From NCBI GenBank assembly GCA_021397835.1, contig JAJFZO010000882.1, positions 3,538,501-3,602,500 of the forward strand: a DNA stretch of 64,000 nucleotides, read 5' to 3'. Shown here in pieces: positions 1-10,040 of the stretch. Numbering within the stretch: the stretch's first letter is position 1; each line of letters starts with the position of its first letter. Source of the stretch: Moringa oleifera (lineage: Eukaryota; Streptophyta; Magnoliopsida; Brassicales; Moringaceae). The notes under the pieces were generated by a model. It made no database searches. It was not told the origin of the DNA and worked only from the letters and a program-made list of their open reading frames with translations. A program made the translations under genes and the position numbers.

Positions 1-538
1 TTAAAGAATGTTTGAATTCATAGTCTTTCTTCTTGTTTTGGTGGATAAACAGAGCTGTAAGATATTACTGGTCAATTGGCAATTTTGGTTTTTGCTTTAG
101 GAAATTTACTTTCATTTGCTAGCTAAATCCTACATTTGGTCAATGATGTTATCTATGAGGGATCGATCCCTTAGCAGTTAAATGCACTATAGCTGTTAAA
201 ATTTAAGATCAATTCCAAGTTGCGGGCGTTAAAGGCTGCAGAAACTCGAATTTCTTCAGTTGACTGTGTTCTTTGTTTAAATTCAGTAAAAGTTACCAGT
301 TTGATGTGAATTTTTCGTCTTTTAAAGTCTTCGTTTTTTTTTGGATGCCTCTCTCTATATGTAAAACTGGCTAGGTTTGGACTGAAGCTGTTCTCTGCAG
401 TTCACCCAGCAGATATCCCATGAACCAAAGCAATCTTCCGGTGCTGTTATGGGCACTTTTAATTGTTTAGCTGCCCGTACTCTTTCACAAGCGGGTTCCT
501 CATTACTTGTTTCCCCCAAATTTTACTTAATCCTTCTA
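1..538 (+). other. 5' flank of the dead mTERF copy
   Basis: No complete gene is visible. The stretch aligns by eye with about 3410-3984, the leader and leader intron of the intact mTERF gene. Shared landmarks are the TTCTTCTTGTTTTGGTG block near 30-43, matching 3438-3452, and the CTCTGCAGTTCACCCAGC acceptor-like block near 394-411, matching 3844-3860. It is therefore the left edge of the tandem duplication. The start of this copy lies outside the window. Confidence 0.6.
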
Positions 539-1624
539 ATGATTAGATCTTTCTGCAAAATGAAACGGCTAAGCCTGGGAAGGGCTTCTGTTTGTGCTTC
601 CTCCCAAAGTTGTTTCGTCGTGCACTTGCAGTCTCTCAAATTTCTTTGTACCATCGTATCCACCCATAATCACCAGTACTCTTTTACCATACCTGATCTG
701 ATTAACAGCCCGGACACAGTTCATATCCCTGAATCTAAAATTACTAAAATTGAATTGTCAAAGGGACCAAACTTAATCGTAAAATTAAGATTATAAGCTC
801 ACTGAAACTCAGGTTAAAGTGATTGTTGCACAATGGCCTCAAATCCTTTTAGCTGATGCCAACAAAACCTTAAAACCCAAAATTGAATTTTTTTCAGTTC
901 TGTTGGAATAGTAGGACTAGACGTTGGCAAAATTTTCACTAGGGGATCAGATCTCCTAAGGCGAAGCCTGAAACTGATCCCTGCATTTGATTTCCTTCAG
1001 AGTGTGGTCGGGGACAAAGAAAATGCAATAAAAGTTTTTGTAAGGTTCCCACACATTTGCCGCAACAAATAATTCTTGACTGTGAATATCACAACTTTGC
1101 ATAATCTTGGGGTGCCTGACTCACAAATTTCCAAATTGATTATGTCTCATCCTAAAGTGGCTGTACAACACCCAGACTGTTTCATCGAAGCTGCAACTAT
1201 AGTTAAGGAAATGGGGTTCAGCCCCGAGGTTCCAATATTTGGCCATGCAGTTGCTGGGCTTGTGTAGTAAGTCAACCTGGGAAGCAAAAAATGGGAACTA
1301 CGGATTGTCCAATGATAAGATTCTTGCAGCATTCAAGAAGCAACTTAAGTGAAGAAGTTAAGGGCAACCATGGACTTTTTTGTCAAGAAACTGCATTGGA
1401 GCCCATCAAAGGTGTTGCCAATGGCGGATGTTTTGCTGCTGAGTTTAGAAGGGAGTATCATTCCTAGGTTATCTGTTTTGCATGTCTTGGTGTCAAGGAA
1501 GTTGGTCAAAAATAAATTCATCCATTTGGACAATGTTGAAGATGACGGAAAAGGATTTTGTGGAAAAATATGTGATGCACATCAAGGTAGGCTGAAAATT
1601 GATGAGTTCAACATAACAATATAA
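539..1624 (+). pseudogene. mTERF family pseudogene (left tandem copy)
   Basis: This is a decayed copy of the intact gene at 3985-5166. The start aligns with the functional ATG, and about 85 codons stay open up to a TAA at 794-796. That stop results from a five-base deletion next to the sequence corresponding to LQDYNF. Later lesions include an altered run of T near 887-897, a TAA inside the peptide equivalent to RVKEFL (about 1068-1070), a deletion near 1255 that removes the codons for VVA, and loss of about 30 bases near 1345 (the PMSLMLKEK region). Fragments in different frames still read as mTERF helices, such as VPDSQISKLIMSHPKVA. No full-length protein could be made. A short N-terminal peptide or a regulatory transcript cannot be excluded. 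Confidence 0.85.
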
Positions 1625-3119
1625 CATTAGAGGAAACAGGTGTATGTAGCACACTGTAGACTGCATAAGTATTATTGCCTTCAATATTGACTAAACTTTC
1701 TTAATATAGAACTATATTTTTTGGTCTATTTGATCTATTTTATAGGAGGTTTCAGTGTAGGTAACTGTAATGCTGCGTTGTTGACATGACAACTACAGCC
1801 AGCTTTTCATTCATTCCAGGGAGCAAGTAGTCAAAGACTGATGCAGACATTGCTTGAGACATTGATCATTTGGCATTTGTTTTTGGTTCGTCTTTGATCT
1901 GGTCCTTCAACAATGATGATTATATGGCCTGGAGTCTGTTCTAGCCATTGAACCATCTCCTTAGAGATATAATCTTCTTACTTTTAAGTCTTTTCTTTGG
2001 TATATATTGTCATTTTTTTCTCTAGGAAAACTATGTTTTATGAAGCACATGTTTGGTTATGTTCATTAAGAAAACAAACGGTAATCATGGGTGTGCATGG
2101 AGATTGTTAGAATTTTGGTCAGAATTCATTTTGCAAGCCTCGAATCATGTTAACCCTTTGACAGAATGTCTGAGAAAATGAGATATTTATCTACTTTCAT
2201 CTCATTTGTGCTTTGTTTTTAATCTAACTGGATATTTGCACTGTTTAGTTGGTTTATCACAGTGATTTTCCCTCTATGATTTAAAATGTCAGCATGATTC
2301 TTCGAAAGCATTGAGGAAGAGAGAAGATGTAAACCATCGCATTGCTGACAAGAAAGAATTTTGATCATTGGAGTTTCTTTTAGTAATGTCTTATAAATTG
2401 CTCCCGCCCCAAGAAAAAAAGAGAGCTGGATACATAGGCCTCATGTTTGCAGGATTTTGCAGATTCTCTACCAAGGCTTTGGTACCCTACAAGCTCTGGC
2501 TCGGTACATAGCCGGATGGGTTCTTCTGGCAACACTTTCTTTCTTTTCATTTTAAATCAGATTTAAATTTTATTAATGTATTTAGCTTTTATGCTGAACC
2601 AAAACATGACAGTAACCCTTAAGGTTTCTGTCCACTTCTTGGGTTTTAAAGTTCATGTTTCAGCCCAATTTAGGTTCATTCGAGTCCCAGCTAGTGTTCG
2701 GACAAACCCTAGGAGCGCTGAGAGACTTGGGCCTCTTCAGTGGGTCCAGGGAAAGGTACCCATTCAGCACTTATGTATGGTTTTTATAATAATAAAATTT
2801 TTTAATGATTAAAGTTGACATTAATTTTTTTTAAAATATATATTTTTTAATTTATTATATTTAATATAATAAAAATAAAAAAATCAATATTAATTTCATT
2901 AGATTATTATATGCAACATCTTCTGAAAATGTTAATGCTGGTTAGATTATCAGAAAATCCTTATTTTTTTAATCCTCAGGTTCTCCCTCTGACAGAGAGT
3001 CATCAAAGACTGTGACTCACATGGCCAGAAGGGCAAATTGGGTATTCTGGATGGATCAATTTGGGCCCATAACGTACTGGATGGATGAAATAGCCCATAA
3101 GCCGCTTGGTACACTCATT
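1625..3119. other. Intergenic, between mTERF copies
   Basis: About 1625-2360 is the duplicated 3' flank of the pseudogene. About 2400-2815 is ordinary sequence with a chance 78-codon ORF. About 2816-2900 is extremely AT-rich. A TGGGCCCA palindrome at 3062-3069, followed by AGCCCA about 30 bases later, looks like site II promoter elements for the intact mTERF gene downstream. No gene is supported here. Confidence 0.5.
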
Positions 3120-3984
3120 CCAAGCCCTTAAAACAGTCTAGACACGCGACCTTACCAGGCTCGGTTAGGTCACCGACGTTCTCGCCGGAGCTGTGATATT
3201 TTCTTGTAGCCAAGTGACGGCCATAACTCTCCTTCAGGTTCGTCAAACAGTTCTGCTCCTTCTTCTTGTCTTCTTCGTCGTTATTTATTTTGAATTCTTG
3301 GTTGGTTTTGCTTTTGTTTATAGTTAGCATGCATGCAATTTCGAGACAACTTTTCATTTCCCGCTGCAACCTTCATATCATTTAAGAGACTATTCTTTAG
3401 TTGATGACTACAAAAAATTGTTTGACTTCATCATGTTTCTTCTTGTTTTGGTGCATAAAAGAGCTGTATGATATTACCAGTCAAAGTTGGCACTTTTGCT
3501 TGCATTAGGAAATGTGCTTTCATATGCTAGCTAAAGTCCTGCATTTGGTGCATGAAATTATCTACCAATGACTGATTCTTTGGCAGTTAAATGGACTTTA
3601 TCTATTAAGATTTAGGGATAATTCCAAGTCGCATCCATTAAAGGTTATAGCTTGACTTGGATACCTAACTATTCTGTTCAGATGATTTATTAACTTTTAT
3701 ACTGAAACTCGAGTTTCCTGAGCTGATCGTGCTCTTTGTTTAAATTCATCTAAAATTACCAGTTTGTTATGAATTTTCCATCTTCTGAAATAATTTTTTG
3801 TGTGCCTATGATATATAATTCGAAGGTTTTGACTAAAGCTGTACTTTGCAGTTGACCCAGCGGATATCCATGAACAAAAAGCAATCGTGCTGGTGTAGGT
3901 ATTGGAACTTTTAAAAGTTTAGCTACTCTTTCAACATTGAGTTCCTCATTACTTGTTTTCTCCCCATTTTTCTAAACCTTTCAA
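3120..3984 (+). other. Likely 5' leader and leader intron of intact mTERF gene
   Basis: CTTCAG|GTTCG near 3237 could be a donor and TTTGCAG|TTGACC at 3851 a good acceptor, so a leader intron of about 0.6 kb is likely. The dead copy keeps the same acceptor. Downstream of it a 14-codon upstream ORF runs from 3870 to 3914 (ATG to TAA) before the main start at 3985. The antisense 84-codon ORF here has no protein-like features and I discount it. Confidence 0.4.
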
Positions 3985-5166
3985 ATGATTCGCACACTCT
4001 GCAAAACAAAATGGCTGAGCCTTACAAGGGCTCCTACTGGTGCACCCTCCCAAAGTTGTTTCACAATGCAGTTGCAATCTCTCAAATTTCTTTGTACAAT
4101 CATTTCCCCCCATAATCACCAGTACTCTTTCACGGTATCTGATCTTATAAACAGCCCCAACACGATTCACATACCTGAATCTAGAATTGCCAAATTTGAA
4201 TCCTCAAAGAGACCCAACTTAGTCCTAAAACTCCTCCAAGATTATAATTTCACTGAAATTCAGGTTAAAGGGATTGTTGCCCGGTGGCCTCAAATCCTTC
4301 TAGCTGATCCTAACAAAACCTTAAAACCCAAAATTGAATTTTTCTGTTCTGTGGGAATATCGGGACCAGACATTGTCAAAATTTTCACTAGGGCACCGTA
4401 TCTGCTCAGGCGAAGCCTGAAACAACAAATGGTTCCTGTATTTGATTTCCTTGAGAGTGTGCTTGGAAACAGAGAAAATGCAGCAAAAGTTTTTGTAAGG
4501 TTCCCACACATTTGCCGCGTCAAAGAATTCTTGTCACTAAATATTGCTACTTTGCGTAATTTTGGTGTACCTGACTCCCAAATTTCCAAATTGATTATCT
4601 CTCGTCCTAAAGTGGCTATACTACATCCAGATCGTTTCATTCAGGCTGCAAGTACAGTGAAGGAAATGGGGTTCAATCCCAAGGTTTCAATATTTGGCCT
4701 TGCAGTTGTTGCAGTGGGCTTGTGTAGTAAGTCAACCTGGGGAGCAAAATTTGATGTTTATAGGAGCTATGGGTTGTCCACTGATGAGATTCTTGCAGCA
4801 TTCAAGAAGCAACCTATGAGCTTGATGTTGAAAGAGAAGAAGCTAAGGGCAACCATGGACTTCTTTGTCAAGAAACTGCATTGGAGCCCATTAAAGGTAT
4901 TGACAATGCCAGATATTTTGCTGCTGAGTTTAGAAGGGAGGACGATTCCTAGGTTCTCTGTTTTGCATGTTTTGGTGTCAAGGAAGTTGCTAAAAAGGAA
5001 TTCATCAATTCAGACAATGTTGAAGATGACAGAAAAGAATTTTGTGGAAAAATATGTGACCAAGTATCAGGATGAACCTCAGGTATTAGATGCGTATCAG
5101 GGTAGGCTGAAAATTGATGAGTTCAACATAATATTAGAGGAAACAGGTGTATGTATCACATTGTAG
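3985..5166 (+). CDS. mTERF family protein, organelle-targeted
   Basis: This intronless gene encodes 393 aa. Mitochondrial transcription termination factor (mTERF) proteins are helical-repeat nucleic-acid-binding proteins of mitochondria and plastids, acting in organellar transcription, splicing or RNA maturation. The first 45 or so residues are rich in Arg, Ser and Thr and poor in acids, as in a transit peptide. From about residue 85 there are repeated pairs of helices with the mTERF pattern of hydrophobics and a conserved Pro, for example around ARWPQILL, TRAPYLLRR and VRFPHICR. The length fits the large intronless plant mTERF clade. The start is the first ATG after a 14-codon upstream ORF and aligns with the start of the dead copy at 539. 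Which organelle and which transcript it serves cannot be read from the sequence. Confidence 0.92.
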   Translation: MIRTLCKTKWLSLTRAPTGAPSQSCFTMQLQSLKFLCTIISPHNHQYSFTVSDLINSPNTIHIPESRIAKFESSKRPNLVLKLLQDYNFTEIQVKGIVARWPQILLADPNKTLKPKIEFFCSVGISGPDIVKIFTRAPYLLRRSLKQQMVPVFDFLESVLGNRENAAKVFVRFPHICRVKEFLSLNIATLRNFGVPDSQISKLIISRPKVAILHPDRFIQAASTVKEMGFNPKVSIFGLAVVAVGLCSKSTWGAKFDVYRSYGLSTDEILAAFKKQPMSLMLKEKKLRATMDFFVKKLHWSPLKVLTMPDILLLSLEGRTIPRFSVLHVLVSRKLLKRNSSIQTMLKMTEKNFVEKYVTKYQDEPQVLDAYQGRLKIDEFNIILEETGVCITL

Positions 5167-6077
5167 TATTAATTCCTTGAATATTGACAAAATTTTCGAA
5201 ATATAGGCAATATGCTTTATGGTCTATTTGTGCGAATGCCTTGTGCTTAAACATATTTGATCAGAGGTTTCTGCATTGTTGACATGACAACCATAACCAG
5301 CTTCTATTGATTCCTGGAAGCAAGTAGTAAAAGAGTGATGCAGACATTGTTTGGGACATTGATCGTGTGGCATTGATTTCATTAGTCTCTGATCTGGTCT
5401 TCAACCGTGATGATTATGTTGCGTAGAGTCAAGTCTTGACATTGAAGCATCTCAATAAGATATATCTTCTTACATGTCATTTTTTTTCTCCAGGAAAACT
5501 GCAGGGCTTGGTCATGTTCATTATGAAACAAAAATTTTGACCCTTTGTCAAAATTTCGATTAAATGGGTTTCTTTAGCCACTTTCACATGTTCATAAAAA
5601 TAATTCATGCTTTCCTTTTGATCAAAAAGGATGTCTGCATTGTTTTGTTGGTATATATTACTACAGTAATGTTCCTTTTATGGTTTAAATCTTGATCTCA
5701 GCTAGGCCTACATAATTGTTTGAAAGCATTGTGGAAGTTAGGAGATGAAATTATGTCATCGCATGGAAGAAAAAATTTGGATTCTTGGATTAACTTTTAG
5801 TATCTTCTTCTTCTTCTTAACACCAACATTGCATTCACTTTACAGAGGACAACCGTCTTAGCCAAAGAAAGGCTAATAATTTGCTCTTTTCTAATGACAC
5901 TTTCCTGACATAAAGATGTGTTGGATCAAGAGGGATTCTTATCCACGTGAATATTCACTCATATGACACGAGATTCCGTATATCTACAGCAACTCTGTCC
6001 AATCGTTTCACCTGCAGAAACGAAAGCCTGTGCCCTGTCTGGAGAACCCCACTTCCTGTTCCTAGGCCCTTCAATTT
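5167..6077. other. Intergenic, 3' flank of mTERF gene
   Basis: About 5167-5760 is the duplicated 3' flank shared with the pseudogene. About 5760-6077 is single-copy. Its right part may belong to the 3' end of the short minus-strand gene at 6078-6254; one possible extra exon of that gene would lie at 5955-6011. Otherwise I see nothing supported. Confidence 0.4.
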
Positions 6078-6254
6078 CTACCCCAGGGAGACCTTGAGAC
6101 AGTTGTTAACAAGCACACAGAGTATTAACTGAGCAACTTCCAGGCTTGCCCTAGCTTGATAGTGACTTCTCAGCACTAGTGGCCACAAGAAAACAGCACA
6201 ACAGGCAATAATCGAGGAAGCTGCAACTGTGATTCTTATGCTTGTGGACGCCAT
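6078..6254 (-). CDS. Candidate small membrane protein (58 aa), unrecognised
   Basis: This is a minus-strand ORF of 58 codons, ATG at 6254 and TAG at 6078-6080. I do not recognise the protein. It begins MASTSIRITVAASSIIACCA, giving one clear hydrophobic segment (about residues 9-28), followed by a basic patch (RSHYQARA) and a second hydrophobic stretch (LILCVLV). That is typical of a small membrane protein. A TATAAAT on the same strand lies about 140 bases upstream. One alternative splices AAG|GTCTCC at 6093 to TGCAG|GTGAAA at 6011, adding 19 codons and ending at 5955; the donor is weak and the 81-base intron is not U-rich. The ORF has plausible codon use, but its short length means chance cannot be dismissed. 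Confidence 0.35.
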   Translation of the reverse strand: MASTSIRITVAASSIIACCAVFLWPLVLRSHYQARASLEVAQLILCVLVNNCLKVSLG

Positions 6255-6393
6255 TGGTGTCTCTGGTGGGTGCTTTCTCAGTCTGCATTATTTCGAATAC
6301 AATTATTTTGTACCCATCTTTTCTTTTCCATTTTGGCATACAATACAAAGTAGAGATTTTTGTAGAGACATTGACGGTACAGTTGGTCTCGAC

Positions 6394-6400
6394 ATTTATA
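6394..6400 (-). promoter_or_regulatory. Possible TATA box for the 58-aa ORF
   Basis: TATAAAT on the minus strand, about 140 bases before the ATG at 6254. The placement fits a short leader, but the motif is weak evidence in AT-rich DNA. Confidence 0.25.
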
Positions 6401-6609
6401 ATGCAACCACTGCATTAAAGAATAAATGGGACATATTTTTAAATTAGAATGGCGATGATTAAAGGTATGATTTACAAGTCAATTGATCAAGTCGTTGTCG
6501 AGTCTGTTTGATTTTTAGATTAGAAAATATACTTGTTCAAAACGGGTGCATAATTGAAATCTTTAGAACATCAGTTGACCCACCAACAAAAGATTACAGG
6601 AACTGATTA

Positions 6610-8004
6610 TTAAAGAGAATCTAGACCCTGAATGAAGAGAAATGTAAAAGCTTCCATGGTGGCATGAGGCAGGGCCAAGCCAACTTCAATGCCACCTTGA
6701 AAGTCTCTGCTTTGTGTGAGTGAAATAGCTCTCATGCTATCTATTGATATCTCCTCTATCCTCTTAGCCCTACCCCACCCGAAATCTGTATCATAGAGAT
6801 CCACCTTCGGTGACCCGGAAACAATAACATGGAGCTTCGACTTGAGTAATACCTCCCAATCGGGTATCCACTTCTCTGCCCCGCTAAACATTGCGTTATC
6901 CAGCTGTTTGATTTTGTTTCCGATCACATTGGCTGCCACAATGATCCCATCCTCTCCCATAAGTTCACTCAGTCTGGCCTCGGACCGACCAAACCCGACA
7001 CAGTTGCCCAAATATGTTGGAGAGACCGGGTAGTCCAACCTCGCTAACCCGCCTGCAACGAACCCGAAATAACTCGGATCCTCGGCCGTGCAGTAGTTTG
7101 CATTGGCGACGACGTCCTCTTGAGTCCGAGCTTTTATCAAGCAAACCCAAATAAAAGCGCAAGTCAGCACATATGGAGATAAGTGAACAGGTGGCGGCTG
7201 GTTCTTCTGCTTGCACTGAGCGAGAATCCATTGTTTGATCCTCTCCATCTCCTTCAAGCTCACCACGAAGGTAGCTCTAACCATTTTGGAGAGATAATTT
7301 TCTCTGGTAATGCTTGCAGTGCTTATAACCATTTGCTCTTTAGTTCGTTTTCGCTTGATCCATTCACTCAAAAAGGTTTCTTCAAGCCCATAAGCGTCGT
7401 AGATCGTCGTCCTTTCGTGTAATGGTGGTGACCTGATCAAGAAAGAAGAATCGACGCAGAAAGATGCCCATGTCTTCATGAAGAAGTTGAAAGTCCTCCA
7501 ATCAGAAACTGCATGGTGGTGTGCAAGGCCGATGCATAAACCAGAGCTCGGAAAAAGAGTCACTTGCACGGCGAGCAAGGGAAGCGCTGCTTGGCTCTCA
7601 GTTTCCAAGCTAGGCACAAAAGCATAGAAATCAGTCACGTCCCGGGGATGGCTTCCCGTAAGATGATAGAAGTCACCGTCAGATTCTGCGACAGTGAAGG
7701 AAACGTAGTCCCTTTTAGTGCAGACAATATGGGGTTTGCTAGAGTCTTCTGGAAACGAGAGGATTCCGGCGAAAGGGAAGAAGTGTTGGAGGGTGAGGGA
7801 GAGGGAGCGCTTGAGGTCAGGGAGAGTGGTGGAGAAGAAATGAGAGGTGGGGTGAGTGTATTCGTAGAAGAAAAGAGGTTGACTTGGTGGGAAGAAAAGC
7901 CACGGTATATCCAAGAAAGTTAGAGCAAGAGAATTCGTCATCGGAGCTGACGGTGCTGAGACTTTGCAGTGCTCAAGAACCCTCACTGAAGAAGGTTTCG
8001 CCAT
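6610..8004 (-). CDS. BAHD acyltransferase, malonyltransferase-like
   Basis: This intronless gene encodes 464 aa, the usual length for BAHD acyl-CoA-dependent acyltransferases, cytosolic enzymes that move acyl groups onto alcohols or amines of specialised metabolites. The catalytic HXXXD motif is at residues 164-168 (HAVSD), and the structural DFGWG motif is at about 407-411. The segment YLGNC about 100 residues before DFGWG resembles the YFGNC motif of the anthocyanin and phenolic-glucoside malonyltransferase clade, so malonyl-CoA is the likeliest donor and a flavonoid or phenolic glucoside the likeliest acceptor. Unusually, the residue after the catalytic Asp is Trp169 where most members have Gly. 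The substrate is inferred only. The gene has no BAHD or glycosyltransferase neighbour. Confidence 0.93.
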   Translation of the reverse strand: MAKPSSVRVLEHCKVSAPSAPMTNSLALTFLDIPWLFFPPSQPLFFYEYTHPTSHFFSTTLPDLKRSLSLTLQHFFPFAGILSFPEDSSKPHIVCTKRDYVSFTVAESDGDFYHLTGSHPRDVTDFYAFVPSLETESQAALPLLAVQVTLFPSSGLCIGLAHHHAVSDWRTFNFFMKTWASFCVDSSFLIRSPPLHERTTIYDAYGLEETFLSEWIKRKRTKEQMVISTASITRENYLSKMVRATFVVSLKEMERIKQWILAQCKQKNQPPPVHLSPYVLTCAFIWVCLIKARTQEDVVANANYCTAEDPSYFGFVAGGLARLDYPVSPTYLGNCVGFGRSEARLSELMGEDGIIVAANVIGNKIKQLDNAMFSGAEKWIPDWEVLLKSKLHVIVSGSPKVDLYDTDFGWGRAKRIEEISIDSMRAISLTQSRDFQGGIEVGLALPHATMEAFTFLFIQGLDSL

Positions 8005-8022
8005 GACTGAGCACGTAAGGCT

Positions 8023-8044
8023 GAGAGAGAGAGAGAGAGAGAGA
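8023..8044. repeat. (GA)n microsatellite in BAHD leader
   Basis: A GA dinucleotide run just upstream of the BAHD start, reading as CT on the coding strand. CT-rich leaders also occur at the DRT100-like and SURP/G-patch genes in this window. Confidence 0.9.
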
Positions 8045-9067
8045 AGCAGATGATTACTTGATCACGTTGGACATTTGAATCTTGTGACTGGAGAAAAACA
8101 TAAATGATAAATCGACACAGTGATTTGAGACCTAACCTTGTTGTATATTTACATATCGACCTTGTCTGAATAATATCCCATTGAAGCAATTCTCCTTGTC
8201 TTCATCGCCACATGTCTCTTGCTGACAAAGAGCCGACAGTTCTACTTGTGGGCTTTCAGACTATCTGATAGAGAAACTATCAAATGGGCCTGAAACATGA
8301 GGCTTACAGGCCTGGCCTTTTAATTTTCAAATAAATTAAATTGAACAGAATGAATTAATTAATGGATAAATATTTTTAAAAAATCTCTCAATTTTACTCT
8401 AATTTTAATTGTAAAAAATTTTAATTGATTCAATTTTACAGTTAAAGTATTCATTTGATTTCAATTTGGATCATGTTAAAAAATTTAAAAACTAAAATCT
8501 TATATAATTAATGAATTTTGATTTGAAACTTTTCATGACATGTAATCATAAAAAAATTTAAAATTTTTAAAATATTAAAAATATGTTTTTAATATGATAC
8601 TGTTAAAAATTTTAAAAATTATAATAGATATTGTAAATAAAAAATAATTAAAATTTAAATCATGAACTTTGAAATGAAATATATAATTTATTTGAGTCAT
8701 TTTTGAGTTATTTCAATTAGCAAAATACTATTTATTCTTTATTAACTGTTTGACTCAAGTTATTCCAAATTAAGTATATTTACTATAACTAGCCAAAAGT
8801 TAGATGAATCTAATGATTTTGTTAGTCATTAATTGCCATGCAAACACGTGTCCGGTCAAACGTTAAATTCGCCATACCCTAGAAGCTAACTATAGCAAAA
8901 TGAACAACTGTAATGTTCCAAGAAAAGCTTAACTTTAGAGTATAAATACGAATCACTACGCTACCCTCATTCATCAGGCTTCAAGTTTCATCTCCACAAG
9001 CGTGTTTTAGTGAACACTCTCATAATCTGTTTGAGGGATTTTCTCTAATCACGCTTAAGAATAAAAA
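8045..9067. other. Intergenic, divergent BAHD / AG-peptide promoters
   Basis: About 8330-8720 is very AT-rich, with motifs similar to AT-rich stretches near 21.4 and 27.7 kb. The right end holds the AG-peptide promoter, including an ACACGTGTC G-box near 8844-8852 and a TATA box at 8941-8948. No gene is seen. Confidence 0.5.
8941..8948 (+). promoter_or_regulatory. TATA box of AG-peptide gene
   Basis: TATAAATA about 127 bases before the ATG at 9068. The distance fits a leader of roughly 95 bases. Confidence 0.6.
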
Positions 9068-9250
9068 ATGGAGATGAAGAAGGTTGCCTGTGCTATCATC
9101 TGCGCTGCCGCCTCCATGGGCGCAGTTCTGGCCGATGAGGTCCTTGCTCCTGCCCCTGGTCCCAGCAGCGACTCCTCCGCTAGCTTCCCCGTTCTTGGCT
9201 CCATTGTTGGTGCCTCAGTCCTGTCACTCATCGCCTACTACTTCCAGTGA
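9068..9250 (+). CDS. Arabinogalactan peptide, AGP23-like
   Basis: The 60-aa precursor opens [10 protein letters not shown], very close to Arabidopsis AGP23 as I remember it. Residues 1-22 form a signal peptide ending around AVLA. The short mature peptide carries APAPGP, the Ala-Pro glycomodule in which prolines become hydroxyproline bearing arabinogalactan chains. The hydrophobic C-terminus from about residue 40 is a GPI-anchor signal. The product would be a 10-15 residue proteoglycan on the outer face of the plasma membrane or in the wall. AGP23-type genes are often pollen-expressed; nothing here tests that. The gene is intronless, with a clear TATA box upstream and AATAAA at 9413. Another small secreted-protein gene follows about 0.8 kb downstream on the same strand. 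Confidence 0.9.
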   Translation: MEMKKVACAIICAAASMGAVLADEVLAPAPGPSSDSSASFPVLGSIVGASVLSLIAYYFQ

Positions 9251-9412
9251 GGAAGAAGAGGGGATGTAACTGTGGAGGAACTAAGGAATAAAGGCAGAGA
9301 GAGATGTTCGAGGGAGCGGATTAACATTAGAGATCTTACAGTTATCATGTTATTTCTCTTCTTTTTCATTTCTCCTTGTCCGTCTACCATGTCGATTATC
9401 ATCTGACAATGC

Positions 9413-9418
9413 AATAAA
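9413..9418 (+). promoter_or_regulatory. Polyadenylation signal of AG-peptide gene
   Basis: AATAAA about 163 bases after the stop codon, in a T-rich region typical of plant 3' ends. Confidence 0.5.
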
Positions 9419-9949
9419 GGAAGAAAAAAAAAAGAACCTTTCTAGTACACAATTCTTCTGTATGTTCATGGGTTGTGATTTTTTTTAATATAATTGTTTA
9501 ATTAATGTCATAAATAGAATGATGGGTATCGATCTCATCTGAAATAGAGGCGATGATGATATACAGATACCTTGGCCATTGGCGTCCATGATCAGGGCAA
9601 GGCATATATAAGGAGTTTCAGTTCAGTTTCCTGAGAAAATTTTTTTCTCCATTGATACAGTGAATGATGCCATGAAAGGTCCTCTGGTAACGTCGTAAAG
9701 GAAGCCAAAGCCGTGAAAACTACTTTTCTCTCTGTCTGCTTGCTGCTTTCCCTGAGTTTTGCAGACTTTTCAGTCTTTCGAACCTGAAAGCAAAAGAATC
9801 ATTCGAACCATTTAATTCGTCTGAATAAATTGCAAAACGTGGCACCATTTATCATCTACATGATTGACAACATGAAACCTAAGCGGATTGATGAACAAAC
9901 ACACGTACCCCATGCACTGGGAGTGGCTAGGATCCACAACCCACCAGAC

Positions 9950-9957
9950 TATATATA
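9950..9957 (+). promoter_or_regulatory. TATA box upstream of 80-aa secreted protein
   Basis: TATATATA about 90 bases before the ATG at 10041, at a position suited to a short leader. Confidence 0.5.
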
Positions 9958-10040
9958 GATTATTAAACCATATGATCTGATCAGATCCAAATTGTTCTTG
10001 CACTGTTAGGTCTCTCTGCTTTGACTGATTGCAGTCATCA

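Larger units (their letters stand above)
1..5760 (+). repeat. Tandem duplication containing two mTERF copies
   Basis: About 1-2360 and about 3410-5760 are diverged direct copies offset by roughly 3.4 kb. Similarity covers the leader, the whole coding region and the 3' flank; for example the GACATGACAAC block near 1782 matches that near 5281, and both are followed by a GCAAGTAGT block. About 2400-3400 has no counterpart that I can see. Copy 1 is broken (539-1624) and copy 2 is intact (3985-5166). Tandem duplication is common in this family. The limits are estimated by eye. Confidence 0.8.

Noticed and set aside
3115..3369. 84-codon minus-strand ORF in the mTERF leader
   Set aside because: It lies opposite the presumed leader exon and intron, has no domain or targeting signal, and reads as charged filler.
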